Shown: positions 28,801 through 38,190, numbered from the stretch's first letter. The stretch is DNA of 59,670 bases from Defluviicoccus sp. (GCA_022826125.1 JAJDVM010000035.1:1-59670); one strand, 5' to 3'. Numbers and translations: made by a program. The notes: generated by a model not told the origin, from the letters alone.

Positions 28801-29330
28801 AACGCTTCCCGAAGCTGCTGCAGCGCGCCGCTCGCCTTCTGCACCTGCCCGTCGGCGAGAAGCCGGCCCAGCGCGCCGGAAGCGCCGGCGGTAAGCGCGA
28901 TCAGCCCCGATGCGTGCGAAGCGACATCCCGGAAAGACACATGCGGGTCTCCCGCCTCGGACTCAAGGAAGGCCTTCGACACCAGCGCCATGAGGTTGCG
29001 GTACCCCTCCTCGTCCTGCACCAGCAGGACGAGGAAATCGCGTTTTGCCCCGCGTCCTGTACGGGCACCCATGCGGCCGTTCGCGCCGGCCGCGGCATCC
29101 GCCTCCATCGGCGCCACCGCGAGCTGGCAGCCGACGATCGGCTGTACCCCCTCCGCGGCGGCGGCCATCGCGAACTCCAGCGCGCCGAACAGGTTGTTGG
29201 TATCGGTTACCGCCACGGCGGGCATCGCCTCGTCGACGCATAGCTTCACGAGGTCCGCGACCTTGATCGCTCCTTCGGACAGCGAATAGGGCGTATGGAC
29301 CCTGAGATGGACGAAATCGGCGTGGGGCAT
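25836..29330 (-). CDS. dnaE: DNA polymerase III alpha subunit
   Basis: The 1164-residue replicative polymerase. The start MPHADFVHLRVHTPYSLSEG (29330) matches the family; the longer TTG-started frame to 29390 does not. Domains in order: PHP domain (about 1-280), polymerase palm with the catalytic aspartates in MPDFDIDF near residue 415, fingers, helix-hairpin-helix with FNKSHAAAYALIAYQTAWLK, and OB-fold near 1000-1080. A short C-terminus follows. It is the essential DnaE1 type, not DnaE2/ImuC. No clear ribosome-binding site precedes the start. It lies 112 bases downstream of lolD and 193 bases before rpsB. Confidence 0.97.
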   Translation of the reverse strand: MPHADFVHLRVHTPYSLSEGAIKVADLVKLCVDEAMPAVAVTDTNNLFGALEFAMAAAAEGVQPIVGCQLAVAPMEADAAAGANGRMGARTGRGAKRDFLVLLVQDEEGYRNLMALVSKAFLESEAGDPHVSFRDVASHASGLIALTAGASGALGRLLADGQVQKASGALQQLREAFPDRLYIELTRHGEEIERRIEDDLIDFAMSHDLPLVATNEAYFADASMHEAHDALLCIAEGTHVAEQDRRRLTVDHRFRSAEEMRALFADLPEALDNTLAIARRCAFMPEPREPILPRFETSQGDDEAGALTAAAQAGLEARLQASVYAKGATDEHREETARPYRERLEFELRTIIEMGYPGYFLIVADFIQWAKKQGIPVGPGRGSGAGSVVAWALTITDLDPLRFGLLFERFLNPDRVSMPDFDIDFCQDRRDEVIRYVQDKYGADRVAQIITFGTLQARAAIRDVGRVLGMPYGQVDRISKLVPFNPAHPPTLAEALEKEPQLREIRAGDEQVARLLDLAMALEGLHRHASTHAAGVVIGDRPLTDLVPLFRDPRSDLPATQFSMKYTELSGLVKFDFLGLKTLTVLHRALERMPEKARPDLLALPFDDEKTYAMLGRGDTAGVFQMESAGMRDALRQMKPDCFEDLIALVALYRPGPMDNIPRYNNCKHGREEPDYLHPDLEDILRETFGVIIYQEQVMQIAQKLSGFSLARADLLRRAMGKKIQAEMDAQRDAFVDGAVARGVDESKANQIFQQVDKFAGYGFNKSHAAAYALIAYQTAWLKANHPVEFFAALMTIDLGNTDKLAVIRQELQRLDIPLLPPDINRSEATFTVEIVRNGNETKAIRYALAAIRRVGEQAMADLAVERETGGPFEDEFDFAQRLGGVLANRQQLENLVRAGALDSLNPNRRQLFETIDHLVRLGQAAAQDRESNQTSLFGEDGNGMPPVDRRRPDVDDWTAMERLDHEFDAVGFYLSAHPLDAYEHRLKRLGVVPYGEVARGGRAGTCRLAGIVAARQERTSSKGSRFAYVGLTDSSGSFEVVVFSDLLVQSRELLETNGRVLITGESRTEGDGLRLIAQRIESLDRAIEGMETGLLVRVTDPACLETLKSEIAGWKRGRGRVSLVIDIESEREVELKLPERYSVPADGLPALGALVGVSEISEI

Positions 29331-29442
29331 GGAGAGCGAACGTTCTGGACCCGGGGGCAAAGGATTCCATGCGGTGCGGCGAATCGCCAATCGTGCGACG
29401 CCCGCCCTTGTGGATTATTTCGCCCGCCGGAGCGACCGGGGA

Positions 29443-30129
29443 CTATGACGGGCGGACGGTGCCGTCCCGCAACGTCAGGCGGCGGTCCATCCGGGCGGCG
29501 AGATCCATATTGTGGGTCGCTATCAGGGCGGCGACGCCATGATCCCGGACGGCCGCAAGCAGCACTTCGAAGACCGACAACGCGGTCTGCGGGTCGAGGT
29601 TGCCGGTCGGTTCGTCGGCAATCAGCACCCTGGGCCGGTTGGCGAGCGCGCGCCCGATGGCCACCCTTTGCTGCTCTCCGCCCGACAATCGCGCGGGCCG
29701 GTGGGTCGCCCGCTGGGCGAGGCCGATCTGCTCCAGCAATTCGCCGGCGCGCTGGGCCGCTTCCCGCCTCGATCGCCCGGCGATCATCTGCGGCAGTACG
29801 ATGTTCTCCAGGGCGGAGAACTCCGGCAGCAGGTGGTGAAACTGGTATACGAAGCCGATGCCGCCGCGACGGATCGCCGTGCGCTTGTCGTCGCCGATCG
29901 CGGTGCAGTCCTCGCCGCCGAAGAAAACCGAGCCGGCGGACGGTCTGTCGAGCAGGCCGGCGATATGGAGGAGAGTCGACTTGCCGGCTCCCGAAGGGCC
30001 GACGACGGCGACGATTTCACCCGGCATGACCGAAAGGCTCACCGATTTCAGAACCACGAGCCCGGCGCTTGCCTGTCGGTAGGTCTTGGCGACCTCCTGC
30101 AAGGTGACGGCGGGCGCCGCGTCACTCAT
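29443..30129 (-). CDS. lolD: Lipoprotein-releasing ABC transporter ATPase LolD
   Basis: A 228-residue ATPase of the LolCDE complex, which extracts outer-membrane lipoproteins from the inner membrane. Walker [10 protein letters not shown] is at residues 44-52. The signature [15 protein letters not shown], Walker [13 protein letters not shown] and the switch His (IATHN) are all intact. The start at 30129 overlaps the lolC end by eight bases. The longer frame to 30405 is a lolC shadow. Confidence 0.95.
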   Translation of the reverse strand: MSDAAPAVTLQEVAKTYRQASAGLVVLKSVSLSVMPGEIVAVVGPSGAGKSTLLHIAGLLDRPSAGSVFFGGEDCTAIGDDKRTAIRRGGIGFVYQFHHLLPEFSALENIVLPQMIAGRSRREAAQRAGELLEQIGLAQRATHRPARLSGGEQQRVAIGRALANRPRVLIADEPTGNLDPQTALSVFEVLLAAVRDHGVAALIATHNMDLAARMDRRLTLRDGTVRPS

Positions 30130-31369
30130 AGCGGAGCGCTTCCACCGGATCGAGGCGGGCCGCCCTCCACGCCGGATAGAGCGTCGCCAGAAGCGAGAGC
30201 ACGATCGACATGGCGACGACGAGCACCACGTCGCCGGTCTCGACCCGAGAGGGCAACCTGGACAGGAAATAGATCTCGGCGGAGAAGAGATCGGTGCCGG
30301 AGAGTCCTTCCAGCCAGCGGCGGATGGTCTCGATGTTGCTGGCGAACGCCAGACCCAGCGCGAAGCCGATCGCGGTTCCGACAATGCCGATGGAGGCCCC
30401 GGCAAGCAGGAATATCCGCATCACCGCGGCCCGGCTCGCCCCCATCGTCCTCAGGATCGCGATGGCCGATCCCTTGTCCTTCACCAGCATGATGAGGCTG
30501 GAAACGATATTGAAGGCGGCCACCAGGATGATCAGCGTGAGGATCAGGAACATTACGTTCCGCTCCACCTCCACCGCGTTGAAGAAGGTGGCGTTGGTCT
30601 GCTGCCAGTCGATCAGCCGCAACTCGCGCTCCGCGCGTGCCTCAATCAAATCCTTTATGTCGCTCAGGTCGTCGGGGTCTTCGACGAAAACCTCGAGCTG
30701 GCTCACCCCCGATCCGGTCCGGAAATAGAGCTGGGCCGCTTCGAGCGGCATGAACACGAAACCGTTGTCGTATTGGAACATGCCGAGATGGAAGATCGCG
30801 GCCACTTTGTAGGTCTTGATACGCGGCACGGTACCGAAGGCGGTCGTCTTGGATTGCGGCGAGATCAGCCGCAGCGCGGAGCCGGGGGTGAGCCCGAATC
30901 GTCGCGCGAAATTTTCGCCGACCATCACGGCACTTCGACCCTGGAAATCGTCCAGACTGCCGCCGCGGATGTTATCGGCGACGATGCGCCGCGCCTTGAG
31001 GTCATCCGGTCGCAGCGCCCGGACGAGGGCGCCGCCCGCCACCCCGTTGGCGGCCGCCATCACCTGCCCCTCGACGATCGGGGTGACGCTGACGACGCCG
31101 GGAACGGTCCGGAGCCGTTTCGCCAGCGGATCGAAGTCCTGGAGCGCGCCGCTCTCCGCGCGCACCCCCAGATGACCGTTGAGTCCCAGGATTTTGGACA
31201 TGAGCTCGGCCCGGAAACCGTTCATCACCGACATGACGACGATCAGCGTGCCGACCCCGAGCGCGATGCCGGCGAGCGAGAACCCCGCGATGACCGAAAT
31301 GAAGCCCTCTTCGCGCCGGGCGCGCAGGTAGCGCATCGCGATCATGCGCTCGAAGGGCGAGAAAATCAC
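30122..31369 (-). CDS. lolC: Lipoprotein-releasing ABC transporter permease LolC/LolE
   Basis: A 415-residue inner-membrane permease with the MacB/LolE fold. One N-terminal helix ([20 protein letters not shown]) is followed by a large periplasmic domain (about residues 50-270) and three C-terminal helices. Alphaproteobacteria usually have one permease (LolF-type) instead of separate LolC and LolE, which fits a single gene here. It overlaps proS by four bases (ATGA) and lolD by eight. Confidence 0.93.
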   Translation of the reverse strand: MIFSPFERMIAMRYLRARREEGFISVIAGFSLAGIALGVGTLIVVMSVMNGFRAELMSKILGLNGHLGVRAESGALQDFDPLAKRLRTVPGVVSVTPIVEGQVMAAANGVAGGALVRALRPDDLKARRIVADNIRGGSLDDFQGRSAVMVGENFARRFGLTPGSALRLISPQSKTTAFGTVPRIKTYKVAAIFHLGMFQYDNGFVFMPLEAAQLYFRTGSGVSQLEVFVEDPDDLSDIKDLIEARAERELRLIDWQQTNATFFNAVEVERNVMFLILTLIILVAAFNIVSSLIMLVKDKGSAIAILRTMGASRAAVMRIFLLAGASIGIVGTAIGFALGLAFASNIETIRRWLEGLSGTDLFSAEIYFLSRLPSRVETGDVVLVVAMSIVLSLLATLYPAWRAARLDPVEALRYE

Positions 31370-32709
31370 GAAGCGGCCGGGCCTCCGGCGCCGGCCGACT
31401 CTGTCAGCCGCGAGAGCGCGGAATCGATCGAGACCTCCTCGCGCGCCCCGGTATCGCGCCGCTTGAGTTCGACGCTGCCGTTACCGATTCCCCGCGGACC
31501 CACGATGACCTGCCACGGCAGGCCGATCAGATCCATGTCCGCGAATTTCGCGCCCGCCCGCAGGGTTCGGTCGTCGACCAGGGTCTCGCAGCCGGTTCCC
31601 CGGAGCGTCCGGTAGATGCTGTCGCAGGCGTCGTCGCACTTCGGATCGCCCGCCTTGAGATTGATCACCCCGACGCGGAACGGGGCAACCGTATCGGGCC
31701 AGACGATCCCGTCGTCGTCGTGCGAGGCCTCGATGATGGCGCCGACGAGGCGCGATACGCCGATGCCGTAAGATCCCATCTCGAGGAATATCTCCTCGTC
31801 GTCCGGGCCGCGCACCGCGGCGTTCATCGTCTTCGAATACTTGGTGCCAAAGTAAAAAATGTGGCCGACCTCGATCCCGCGCGCCCGGACCAGGTCGTCT
31901 CCGAGCGCCGCCGCTTCCGACTCGTCGAATTTTTCGTCGGTCGCCGCGTAGTGTTCGGTCCAGCGCGCGACCTCCGGCGCGAGGTCTCCGTCGTAGTCCA
32001 CGTCCGTGCCGAGCACGTCCTGCTCGATCAGGGCGCGGTGGCAATAGACCTCGCTCTCCCCGGTTCCGGCGAGGATGATGAACTCGTGGCTGAGATCGCC
32101 GCCGATCGGCCCGGTGTCGGCCTCCATCGGGATCGCCTTCAGCCCGAGCCGCGCGAAGGTCCGCAGGTAAGAGACGAACATCTTGTTGTAGGACCGGCGC
32201 GCGCCCTCGTAGTCCAGATCGAAGGAGTAGCCGTCCTTCATCAGGAACTCGCGGCCCCGCATCACGCCGAAGCGCGGACGCACTTCGTCGCGGAATTTCC
32301 ACTGAATATGATAAAGTATTTTAGGGATTTCTCTGTAACTCTTAATGTAATGACTGAAGATTTCGGTGATCTGCTCCTCGTTGGTGGGGCCGTACAGCAT
32401 GTCGCGGCCGTGCCGGTCCTCGATGCGCAGCATCTCCTTGCCGTAACCCTCGTAACGCCCGCTTTCGCGCCATAGATCGGCGGACTGGATGGTGGGCATC
32501 AGCATTTCCTGGCAGCCCGCGCGGTCCTGTTCCTCGCGGACGATCCGCTCCACATTGCGCAGCACTCGGTAGCCGAGCGGCAGCCAGGAATAGATCCCGG
32601 CGCTCGCCTGGCGGATCATGCCGGCGCGCAGCATCAGCCGGTGCGAGACGATCTGCGCCTCGGCCGGGTCGTCCCTCGACGTGGGCATGAAGAACGTGGA
32701 CAGCCGCAT
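31366..32709 (-). CDS. proS: Prolyl-tRNA synthetase (short form)
   Basis: A 447-residue class II synthetase. Motif 1 lies near the N-terminus ([20 protein letters not shown]), motif 2 around [20 protein letters not shown] and motif 3 near [15 protein letters not shown]. The editing insertion domain of E. coli ProS (572 aa) is absent, as in the alphaproteobacterial short form, so Ala-tRNA(Pro) must be edited in trans if at all. A 70-base stretch at 32301-32370 is only 30% G+C and uses rare codons such as AGA and ATA, unlike the rest of the gene. Start of the proS-lolC-lolD run. Confidence 0.96.
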   Translation of the reverse strand: MRLSTFFMPTSRDDPAEAQIVSHRLMLRAGMIRQASAGIYSWLPLGYRVLRNVERIVREEQDRAGCQEMLMPTIQSADLWRESGRYEGYGKEMLRIEDRHGRDMLYGPTNEEQITEIFSHYIKSYREIPKILYHIQWKFRDEVRPRFGVMRGREFLMKDGYSFDLDYEGARRSYNKMFVSYLRTFARLGLKAIPMEADTGPIGGDLSHEFIILAGTGESEVYCHRALIEQDVLGTDVDYDGDLAPEVARWTEHYAATDEKFDESEAAALGDDLVRARGIEVGHIFYFGTKYSKTMNAAVRGPDDEEIFLEMGSYGIGVSRLVGAIIEASHDDDGIVWPDTVAPFRVGVINLKAGDPKCDDACDSIYRTLRGTGCETLVDDRTLRAGAKFADMDLIGLPWQVIVGPRGIGNGSVELKRRDTGAREEVSIDSALSRLTESAGAGGPAAS

Positions 32710-32783
32710 CTGGACCTTCGTCCGGGCAGGTTCAAGGGGCGGCGGACTCTACAAAATGGCCCGGAAGCCCGCAATCCGGCAGG

Positions 32784-32813
32784 AAAAAGCCCGGCGCGGC
32801 GGCCGCGCCGGGC
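32784..32813 (-). terminator. Rho-independent terminator after the BMP importer operon
   Basis: On the minus strand, 12-base arms (32813-32802 and 32800-32789) pair perfectly; after allowing a 3-5 base loop, the stem has about ten G+C-rich pairs. Five T residues (32788-32784) follow. It lies about 20 bases past the BMP gene stop and isolates the importer from proS. Confidence 0.85.
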
Positions 32814-32832
32814 TCTTCGAAGCGTCGGTAGA

Positions 32833-33906
32833 CTACTTGCCGGGCAGCTTGCCCTGCACGCCCTCGACATACCAGTCCATCGAGAGCAGCATCTTGTCGT
32901 CGGCCGTCTTGCCCTTGGCGATGACGACCTTGCCGGCCTGGTCGCGCACCGGCCCCTGGAACGGGTGGCGCTTGCCCGACTTGATGTCCTCTTCCGCCTG
33001 CTTGGCGAGCGCGACCACGTCCTTGGGGATCGCCGGGTTGTAGGGCGCCATCTCCACCATGCCCGGCTTGAGTCCGTCCCATACGTCCTCCGACTTCCAG
33101 GTGCCGTCGAGCACCGCCTTGGCACGGGCGACGTAGTAGCGGTCCCAGTTGTCGATGATCGCGGTCAGATGCGCCTTGGATCCGAACTTGGTCATGTCGG
33201 AGGCTTGGCCGACCGCCCAGACGCCGCGCTTCTGCGCGATCTGCACCGGGGCCGGCGAATCGGTGTGCTGCAGGATGACGTCGGCGCCTTGGTCGATCAG
33301 CGCCTTGGCGGCGTCGCCTTCCTTGCCGGGGTCGTACCATGTGTTGACCCAGACCACCTTGACCTCGGCCTTGGGATTCACCTCGCGCAACGCGAGCGTG
33401 AACGCGTTGATTCCGCGCACGACCTCGGGAATCGGGAATGAGGCGATGTAGCCGATGACGTTCGACTTGGTCATCTTGCCCGCGATCAGCCCGGCCACCG
33501 TGCGGCCCTCGTAGAACCGGGCCGAATAGGTCGAGACGTTGGGCGCGCGCTTGTAACCCGTGGCGTGCTCGAACTTCACCTTGGGGAACTTCTTGGCGAC
33601 CTTGACGGTCGGGTTCATGAAGCCGAACGAGGTGGTGAAGATCAGGCCGTGGCCAGTCGAGGCGAGCTGGCGGATGACGCGTTCGGCGTCGGCGCCTTCG
33701 CTCACGCTCTCGACATAGGTCGTCTCGACCTTGTCACCCAAGGCCTTCTCGATGGCCAGGCGGCCGACGTCGTGGCGATAGGTCCAGCCGTGGTCGCCGA
33801 TCGGGCCGACATAGACGAAACCCACCTTTAGCTTGTCGGCGGCTTGGGCCCCGGCGGCGAGCCCGAGAGCGGCCGCGGCGGCAAGCAACAGTCCTGCACG
33901 TTTCAT
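32833..33906 (-). CDS. BMP-family ABC transporter substrate-binding protein
   Basis: A 357-residue periplasmic binding protein of the basic membrane protein (PnrA/Med) family, which often binds purine nucleosides. A signal peptide (residues 1-23, ending AAGAQAADK) has no lipobox Cys, so it is predicted to be a free periplasmic protein. The mature part starts KLKVGFVYVGPIGDHGWTYR, typical of the family, and has GLIFTTSFGFMNP and VVWVNTWYDPGKEGDAA. It is the last gene of the importer operon, 71 bases after the permease and just before a strong terminator. The substrate is inferred only from family membership. Confidence 0.92.
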   Translation of the reverse strand: MKRAGLLLAAAAALGLAAGAQAADKLKVGFVYVGPIGDHGWTYRHDVGRLAIEKALGDKVETTYVESVSEGADAERVIRQLASTGHGLIFTTSFGFMNPTVKVAKKFPKVKFEHATGYKRAPNVSTYSARFYEGRTVAGLIAGKMTKSNVIGYIASFPIPEVVRGINAFTLALREVNPKAEVKVVWVNTWYDPGKEGDAAKALIDQGADVILQHTDSPAPVQIAQKRGVWAVGQASDMTKFGSKAHLTAIIDNWDRYYVARAKAVLDGTWKSEDVWDGLKPGMVEMAPYNPAIPKDVVALAKQAEEDIKSGKRHPFQGPVRDQAGKVVIAKGKTADDKMLLSMDWYVEGVQGKLPGK

Positions 33907-33977
33907 GGATCGCCTCTCCTTGTCTTGCGGTACGACACAGGATAACCCAACCAAGTTGCGGGTGGTAAGGCCATCCG

Positions 33978-34898
33978 TCAGCTTGCGGGGCGGAAAATCT
34001 TGCCGATATCGGCGGGCGCGTTGAGCCGGATCAGGGCGCGGTCGCTGGATATGAGCACCAGGACCAGGATCGTCGCCAGATAGGGCAGCATCGAGAGGAT
34101 CTGCGATGCGACGCCGAGACCGAACCCCTGGCCGTGGAGCTGCAGGATGGTGACGCCGCCAAACAGATAGGCGCCGAGCAGCACCCTGCCCGGCCGCCAG
34201 GTCGCGAACACCACGAGCGCGAGCGCGATCCATCCCCTCCCCGCGGTCATGTTCTCGATCCACATCGGGGTATAGGCGACGGAGAGATAGGCTCCGCCCA
34301 CCCCGGCCATCGCGCCGCCGAAGGCGACGGCGAGATAGCGGATGCCGATGACCGGATAGCCGATCGCGTGCGCGGCGTCGTGCGACTCGCCCACCGCGCG
34401 CAGCACCAGCCCCGCGCGGGTCCGGTAGAGAAACCACGCCACGGCACCGACCATCACGAAGGAGAAATAGATCAGGAAGTCGTGGCCGAAGAGCACCGGA
34501 CCGATGAAGGCGATGTCGCTGATACCTGGAATGTCGAGCTTGGGCAGGGCATCGAGCGGCGTGCCGACATAACCCTGGCCGATCAGCGCGCTGAGCCCGA
34601 TGCCGAAGATCGTGAGCGCGAGCCCCGTCGCGACCTGGTTGGCCACGAGCGAAAGGGTCAGCACGGCGAAGATCAGCGAAAGTGCCATCGCGGCCGCTGC
34701 TCCGGCAACGATGCCGATCGCCGAGCTCCCGGTGATCGTCGCCGTGGCGAAGGCGGTCACCGCGCCGGTGATCATCATCCCCTCGACCCCGAGATTGAGA
34801 ACGCCGGATTTTTCGGTCACGAGCTCGCCGAGCGCCGCGTAGAGCAGCGGCGTCGCGGCCGCCATCATGGAAACGATGACCGCGGCGGCGGTATCCAA
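33978..34898 (-). CDS. ABC transporter permease (BMP/nucleoside type)
   Basis: A 306-residue inner-membrane permease with eight to nine hydrophobic segments, resembling NupQ/YufQ of nucleoside importers. The conserved start region is PLLYAALGELVTEKSGVLNLG followed by VEGMM, the family signature. It begins one base after the other permease and pairs with it as a heterodimer. Confidence 0.9.
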   Translation of the reverse strand: MDTAAAVIVSMMAAATPLLYAALGELVTEKSGVLNLGVEGMMITGAVTAFATATITGSSAIGIVAGAAAAMALSLIFAVLTLSLVANQVATGLALTIFGIGLSALIGQGYVGTPLDALPKLDIPGISDIAFIGPVLFGHDFLIYFSFVMVGAVAWFLYRTRAGLVLRAVGESHDAAHAIGYPVIGIRYLAVAFGGAMAGVGGAYLSVAYTPMWIENMTAGRGWIALALVVFATWRPGRVLLGAYLFGGVTILQLHGQGFGLGVASQILSMLPYLATILVLVLISSDRALIRLNAPADIGKIFRPAS

Positions 34899-34899
34899 C

Positions 34900-35991
34900 T
34901 CAGCCTCCCTGCGGCAGCGCGATACGCGCGCCGCGCCGGCCGAAACGGACGCGGTAGCGGATCAGCACATCCGTCCCCAGCAGGAAGAAGAGCAGCATCC
35001 CCTGGAACACGCCGGTGAGCGCCAGCGGGAGCTTTAGCTCGATCTGCGCCAGCTCTCCGCCCAGATAGCTGAGCGCGATCAGGAGAGACGCGAACAGGAC
35101 CCCGACCGGGTGCAGTCGGCCGAGGAAGGCGACGATGATCGCGGTGAAGCCGTAACCCGGCGACACGACGGGATGGAGCTGGCCGATTGGCCCGGACACC
35201 TCGAACATTCCCGCCAGGCCGGCCAGCGCGCCGGAAACGCAGAGCGTCGTCCAGATCAGCTTCTTCTCCGAGAACCCGGCATAGCTGGCGGCTGCCGGCG
35301 ACTGTCCGACCACCTTGATCTGGAAACCGAGAAAGGCGCGGCTCAGCACCAGCCATCCGGCGAGGATAATAAGGAGCGCGATCGGGGCGGCGATGGAGAG
35401 CCGGGTCTCGTCGAGGATGTTGGGCAGCAGCGCCGAATCTTCGAACATGCGCGATTCGGGGAAGTTCAGCCCTTCCGGGTCTCGCCACGGCCCATGGACG
35501 AGGTAGCTCAGCAACAGCGTCGCCACATAGGTCAGCATCAGGCTGGTGAGGATTTCGTTGGCGTTGAACCGAACCCTCAGGAGAGCGGGGATCGCGCCCC
35601 ATGCCAGACCGCCGAGAATGCCCGCGAGGGCCATCGCGGGCAGGACCAGCCAGCTCTCCACGCCGTGAAGCGCGAGCGCCACCCCACCGCCGCAGATCGC
35701 GCCGAGCGTGAACTGCCCCTCCGCGCCGATATTCCACACGTTGGCGCGGAAGCCGAGCGCCAGTCCGATACCGATTATCGCGAGCGGCGTCGCCTTGACC
35801 AGCAATTCCGAGACGCCGTAAAGGGTCGACACCGGCTTGACGAAGAACGTGTAGAGCGCGCGTCCCGGGTCGAATCCGAGTGCCGCGAACATGATGACCC
35901 CGGCGATCAGCGTCAGGCCCACGGCGATCGCCGGCGTAAACAGCATCATCGCGGCCGAGACGCCGCTTCGGGGTTCGAGCCTAGGCAGCAT
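34900..35991 (-). CDS. ABC transporter permease (BMP/nucleoside type)
   Basis: A 363-residue permease resembling NupP/YufP. The family motif FRANVWNIGAEGQFTLGAIC is intact, with about nine to ten membrane segments and the coupling region VRFNANEILTSLMLTYVA. Its start overlaps the ATPase gene end by 11 bases. It works with the permease at 33978-34898 and the ATPase at 35981-37540. Confidence 0.9.
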   Translation of the reverse strand: MLPRLEPRSGVSAAMMLFTPAIAVGLTLIAGVIMFAALGFDPGRALYTFFVKPVSTLYGVSELLVKATPLAIIGIGLALGFRANVWNIGAEGQFTLGAICGGGVALALHGVESWLVLPAMALAGILGGLAWGAIPALLRVRFNANEILTSLMLTYVATLLLSYLVHGPWRDPEGLNFPESRMFEDSALLPNILDETRLSIAAPIALLIILAGWLVLSRAFLGFQIKVVGQSPAAASYAGFSEKKLIWTTLCVSGALAGLAGMFEVSGPIGQLHPVVSPGYGFTAIIVAFLGRLHPVGVLFASLLIALSYLGGELAQIELKLPLALTGVFQGMLLFFLLGTDVLIRYRVRFGRRGARIALPQGG

Positions 35992-37540
35992 GGGTCTCGA
36001 TAATCTCGCCGGCCTCGTCGAACATGCCGCCCATGAGAAGGCCCGCCTGCTCCACGGTCGTATCCCTTGTGTGCCGGCTGGCCGACAGCCGGCCCTCGCA
36101 GATCACCGCGAGCCGGTCGCTGATCGCGAACAGCTCGTCGAGATCCTGGGAAATGACCAGGACCGCCGCGCCCGCCTTGGCCAGGTCGAGCAATGCCTGC
36201 TGGATCGCCGCCGCCGCGCCGGCGTCGACCCCCCAGGTCGGATGCGCGGCAATGAGGATATCGGGATCCTGGAGGATTTCGCGTCCGATAATGAATTTCT
36301 GCAGATTGCCGCCCGAAAGACTCCCCGCCGCCGCCGCCGGTCCGGGTGTCATCACGCTATAGGCTTCTATGATGTCCGTGGCGAAGCGGGACATGGCGCG
36401 CAGCTGGAGAAGCCCCTGGCGCAGCATCCCGCTCCGAAGATAGGCGCTGAGGAAGCCGTTCTCGGAGAGCGTCATCTCGGGCACCGTGCCCTGGCCCAGA
36501 CGTTCTTCCGGCACGACGCAGACACCGCGCGCGCGGCGGGCCCGCGGGCCCAGGCGGCCGACCGGCCGGCCGTCGAGCAGAATGGCGTCGGCTTGCGGGC
36601 ACAGCGTCTCCCCGCTCAGCGCCGCGAGGAGCTCCGGCTGGCCGTTCCCGGCGACGCCCGCGATACCGAGGATCTCGCCGGCGCGCACGGTCAGGCTCAC
36701 GTCGCGGATCGGCGTGCCGAACGGGTGCTCGGATTCGAGCGACAGGTTTCTCACGGTCAGCCGTTCGCTCCCCGTCTCGTCCATCCCGCCCCGGACGGGG
36801 GTCGCGAGCTCGCCTCCGATCATCATCTGGGCGAGGCTCCAGGCCGTTTCCGTGCGCGGATCGCAGGTCGCGACCACCTTTCCCCCGCGCAGCACCGTCG
36901 CTGCCTGGCACAGCGCGCGGATCTCTTCCAGCTTGTGCGAGATGTAGAGCACCGTGACGCCTTCCGAGGCGAGCTGGCGCAGCGTCTCGAACAGGCGGCC
37001 GGCCTCCTGCGGGGTCAGCACCGATGTCGGCTCGTCCATGATCAGGAGGCTCGGGTTCTGCAGCAGGCAACGGACGATCTCTACCCGCTGGCGCTCCCCT
37101 ACCGAGAGCGTGTGCACGTGCCTGCCCGGATCGAGAGCGAGCCCGTAATGCGCCGATACTTCGCCGATCCGCTCCGTGAGATCGCGCATCGGGACCTTTT
37201 CGTCGATTCCGAGCGCGATGTTCTCCGCCACGGACAGCGAGTCGAACAGCGAGAAGTGCTGGAACACCATGCCGATGCCCAGCCTGCGCGCCTGGGCGGG
37301 CGATGCGACCTGGACGGGTTGTCCGTTCCACCGCATTTCGCCCGAATCGGCGCGCAGCACGCCGTATACGATCTTCACAAGGGTCGACTTGCCGGCCCCG
37401 TTTTCGCCCAGGAGCGCGTGGATTTCGCCGGGCCTGAGCGTAAGCGAGACGCCGTCGTTCGCGACGACGCCCGGAAATGTCTTGCAGATACCGGCAAGCG
37501 CGAGACGCGCCGTCGCGTCATCGGACGCCACTGCTACCAC
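35981..37540 (-). CDS. Duplicated-domain ABC ATPase (BMP/nucleoside importer)
   Basis: A 519-residue protein with two ATPase domains, like NupO/YufO. Domain 1 has a normal Walker A (GENGAGKST), signature LSVGERQRVEI and Walker B LLIMDEPTSVLTPQE. Domain 2 has the usual degenerate Walker A (GVAGNGQPELL) and signature LSGGNLQKFIIGREI. The first codon is GTG. A second GTG three codons on (37531) has GGAAGAG at better spacing and may be the true start. First gene of the importer operon; I see no clear promoter in the 112 bases upstream. Confidence 0.92.
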   Translation of the reverse strand: MVAVASDDATARLALAGICKTFPGVVANDGVSLTLRPGEIHALLGENGAGKSTLVKIVYGVLRADSGEMRWNGQPVQVASPAQARRLGIGMVFQHFSLFDSLSVAENIALGIDEKVPMRDLTERIGEVSAHYGLALDPGRHVHTLSVGERQRVEIVRCLLQNPSLLIMDEPTSVLTPQEAGRLFETLRQLASEGVTVLYISHKLEEIRALCQAATVLRGGKVVATCDPRTETAWSLAQMMIGGELATPVRGGMDETGSERLTVRNLSLESEHPFGTPIRDVSLTVRAGEILGIAGVAGNGQPELLAALSGETLCPQADAILLDGRPVGRLGPRARRARGVCVVPEERLGQGTVPEMTLSENGFLSAYLRSGMLRQGLLQLRAMSRFATDIIEAYSVMTPGPAAAAGSLSGGNLQKFIIGREILQDPDILIAAHPTWGVDAGAAAAIQQALLDLAKAGAAVLVISQDLDELFAISDRLAVICEGRLSASRHTRDTTVEQAGLLMGGMFDEAGEIIETHAA

Positions 37541-37652
37541 TCTTCCATCGTTGCATCGATTTCCCGGGCGCGCTCTTCATCGTGCTCACGTCGCGGAGAC
37601 CGCAATCATGGCATATTCGTTTCCGGGCCGCACGCTTCCAGCCCCTTTCCGG

Positions 37653-38186
37653 TCAGACCGTGCTCCAGGCGGGACGCTTCGTCAGGATCTCGCGATAGAC
37701 CGGGCAGCTTTCGTCGTGCGCGCCCGGAAGGTATCCCGTGCTCATCAGGAATTCGCCCGTGATCTCGCCTCCGGTGAACCGGAACGTTTTCCGGAACAGC
37801 TTCACCCAGTCGTCCTTGGGCAGCGGGTGCTGGCGGTCGAGCCATGCGGCGAAGGAGCCATGCTCGGCGATCAACTCTTCGATAACGCGTGCATTGTGGA
37901 TCGCGGCGTCGATCTTCAGCCGGTTGCGGATTATCCCAGCGTCAGAGAGAAGCCGCGTCCTCTCGGGTTCCCCGTAGCGGGCGACCGTGCCGACATCGAA
38001 GCCCTCGAACGCGTCGAGGAACGCTTTGCGCTTCTTGAGAACCGTGAGCCAGGACAGCCCGGCCTGGTTGATCTCCAATACAAAACGCTCGAACAGGACC
38101 GCGTCGTCGCGGACGGGAAATCCGTACTCGGTGTCGTGATAAGGGCCATGGAACGGATGGCCGGGGGCGATGTCGCAATAGGACAT
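37653..38186 (-). CDS. tag: DNA-3-methyladenine glycosylase I
   Basis: A 177-residue base-excision repair enzyme that removes 3-methyladenine. Zinc ligands are in the expected places: Cys4, the YHDTEYG histidine and the C-terminal His and Cys in GAHDESCPVY. The catalytic region LEINQAGLSWLTVLKKR and the helix-hairpin-helix are normal. It follows DUF1467 after four bases and precedes the BMP importer. In relatives this slot usually leads directly to proS. Confidence 0.94.
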   Translation of the reverse strand: MSYCDIAPGHPFHGPYHDTEYGFPVRDDAVLFERFVLEINQAGLSWLTVLKKRKAFLDAFEGFDVGTVARYGEPERTRLLSDAGIIRNRLKIDAAIHNARVIEELIAEHGSFAAWLDRQHPLPKDDWVKLFRKTFRFTGGEITGEFLMSTGYLPGAHDESCPVYREILTKRPAWSTV

Positions 38187-38190
38187 GGGT

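Noticed and set aside
27735..29243. 502-residue open frame on + opposite dnaE
   Set aside because: dnaE on the minus strand has complete polymerase motifs; the + frame has none.
29340..29355. GAACGTTC upstream of dnaE as a LexA box
   Set aside because: It is a short palindrome without the seven-base spacing of the direct repeats seen before lexA, and dnaE1 is not a usual SOS gene.
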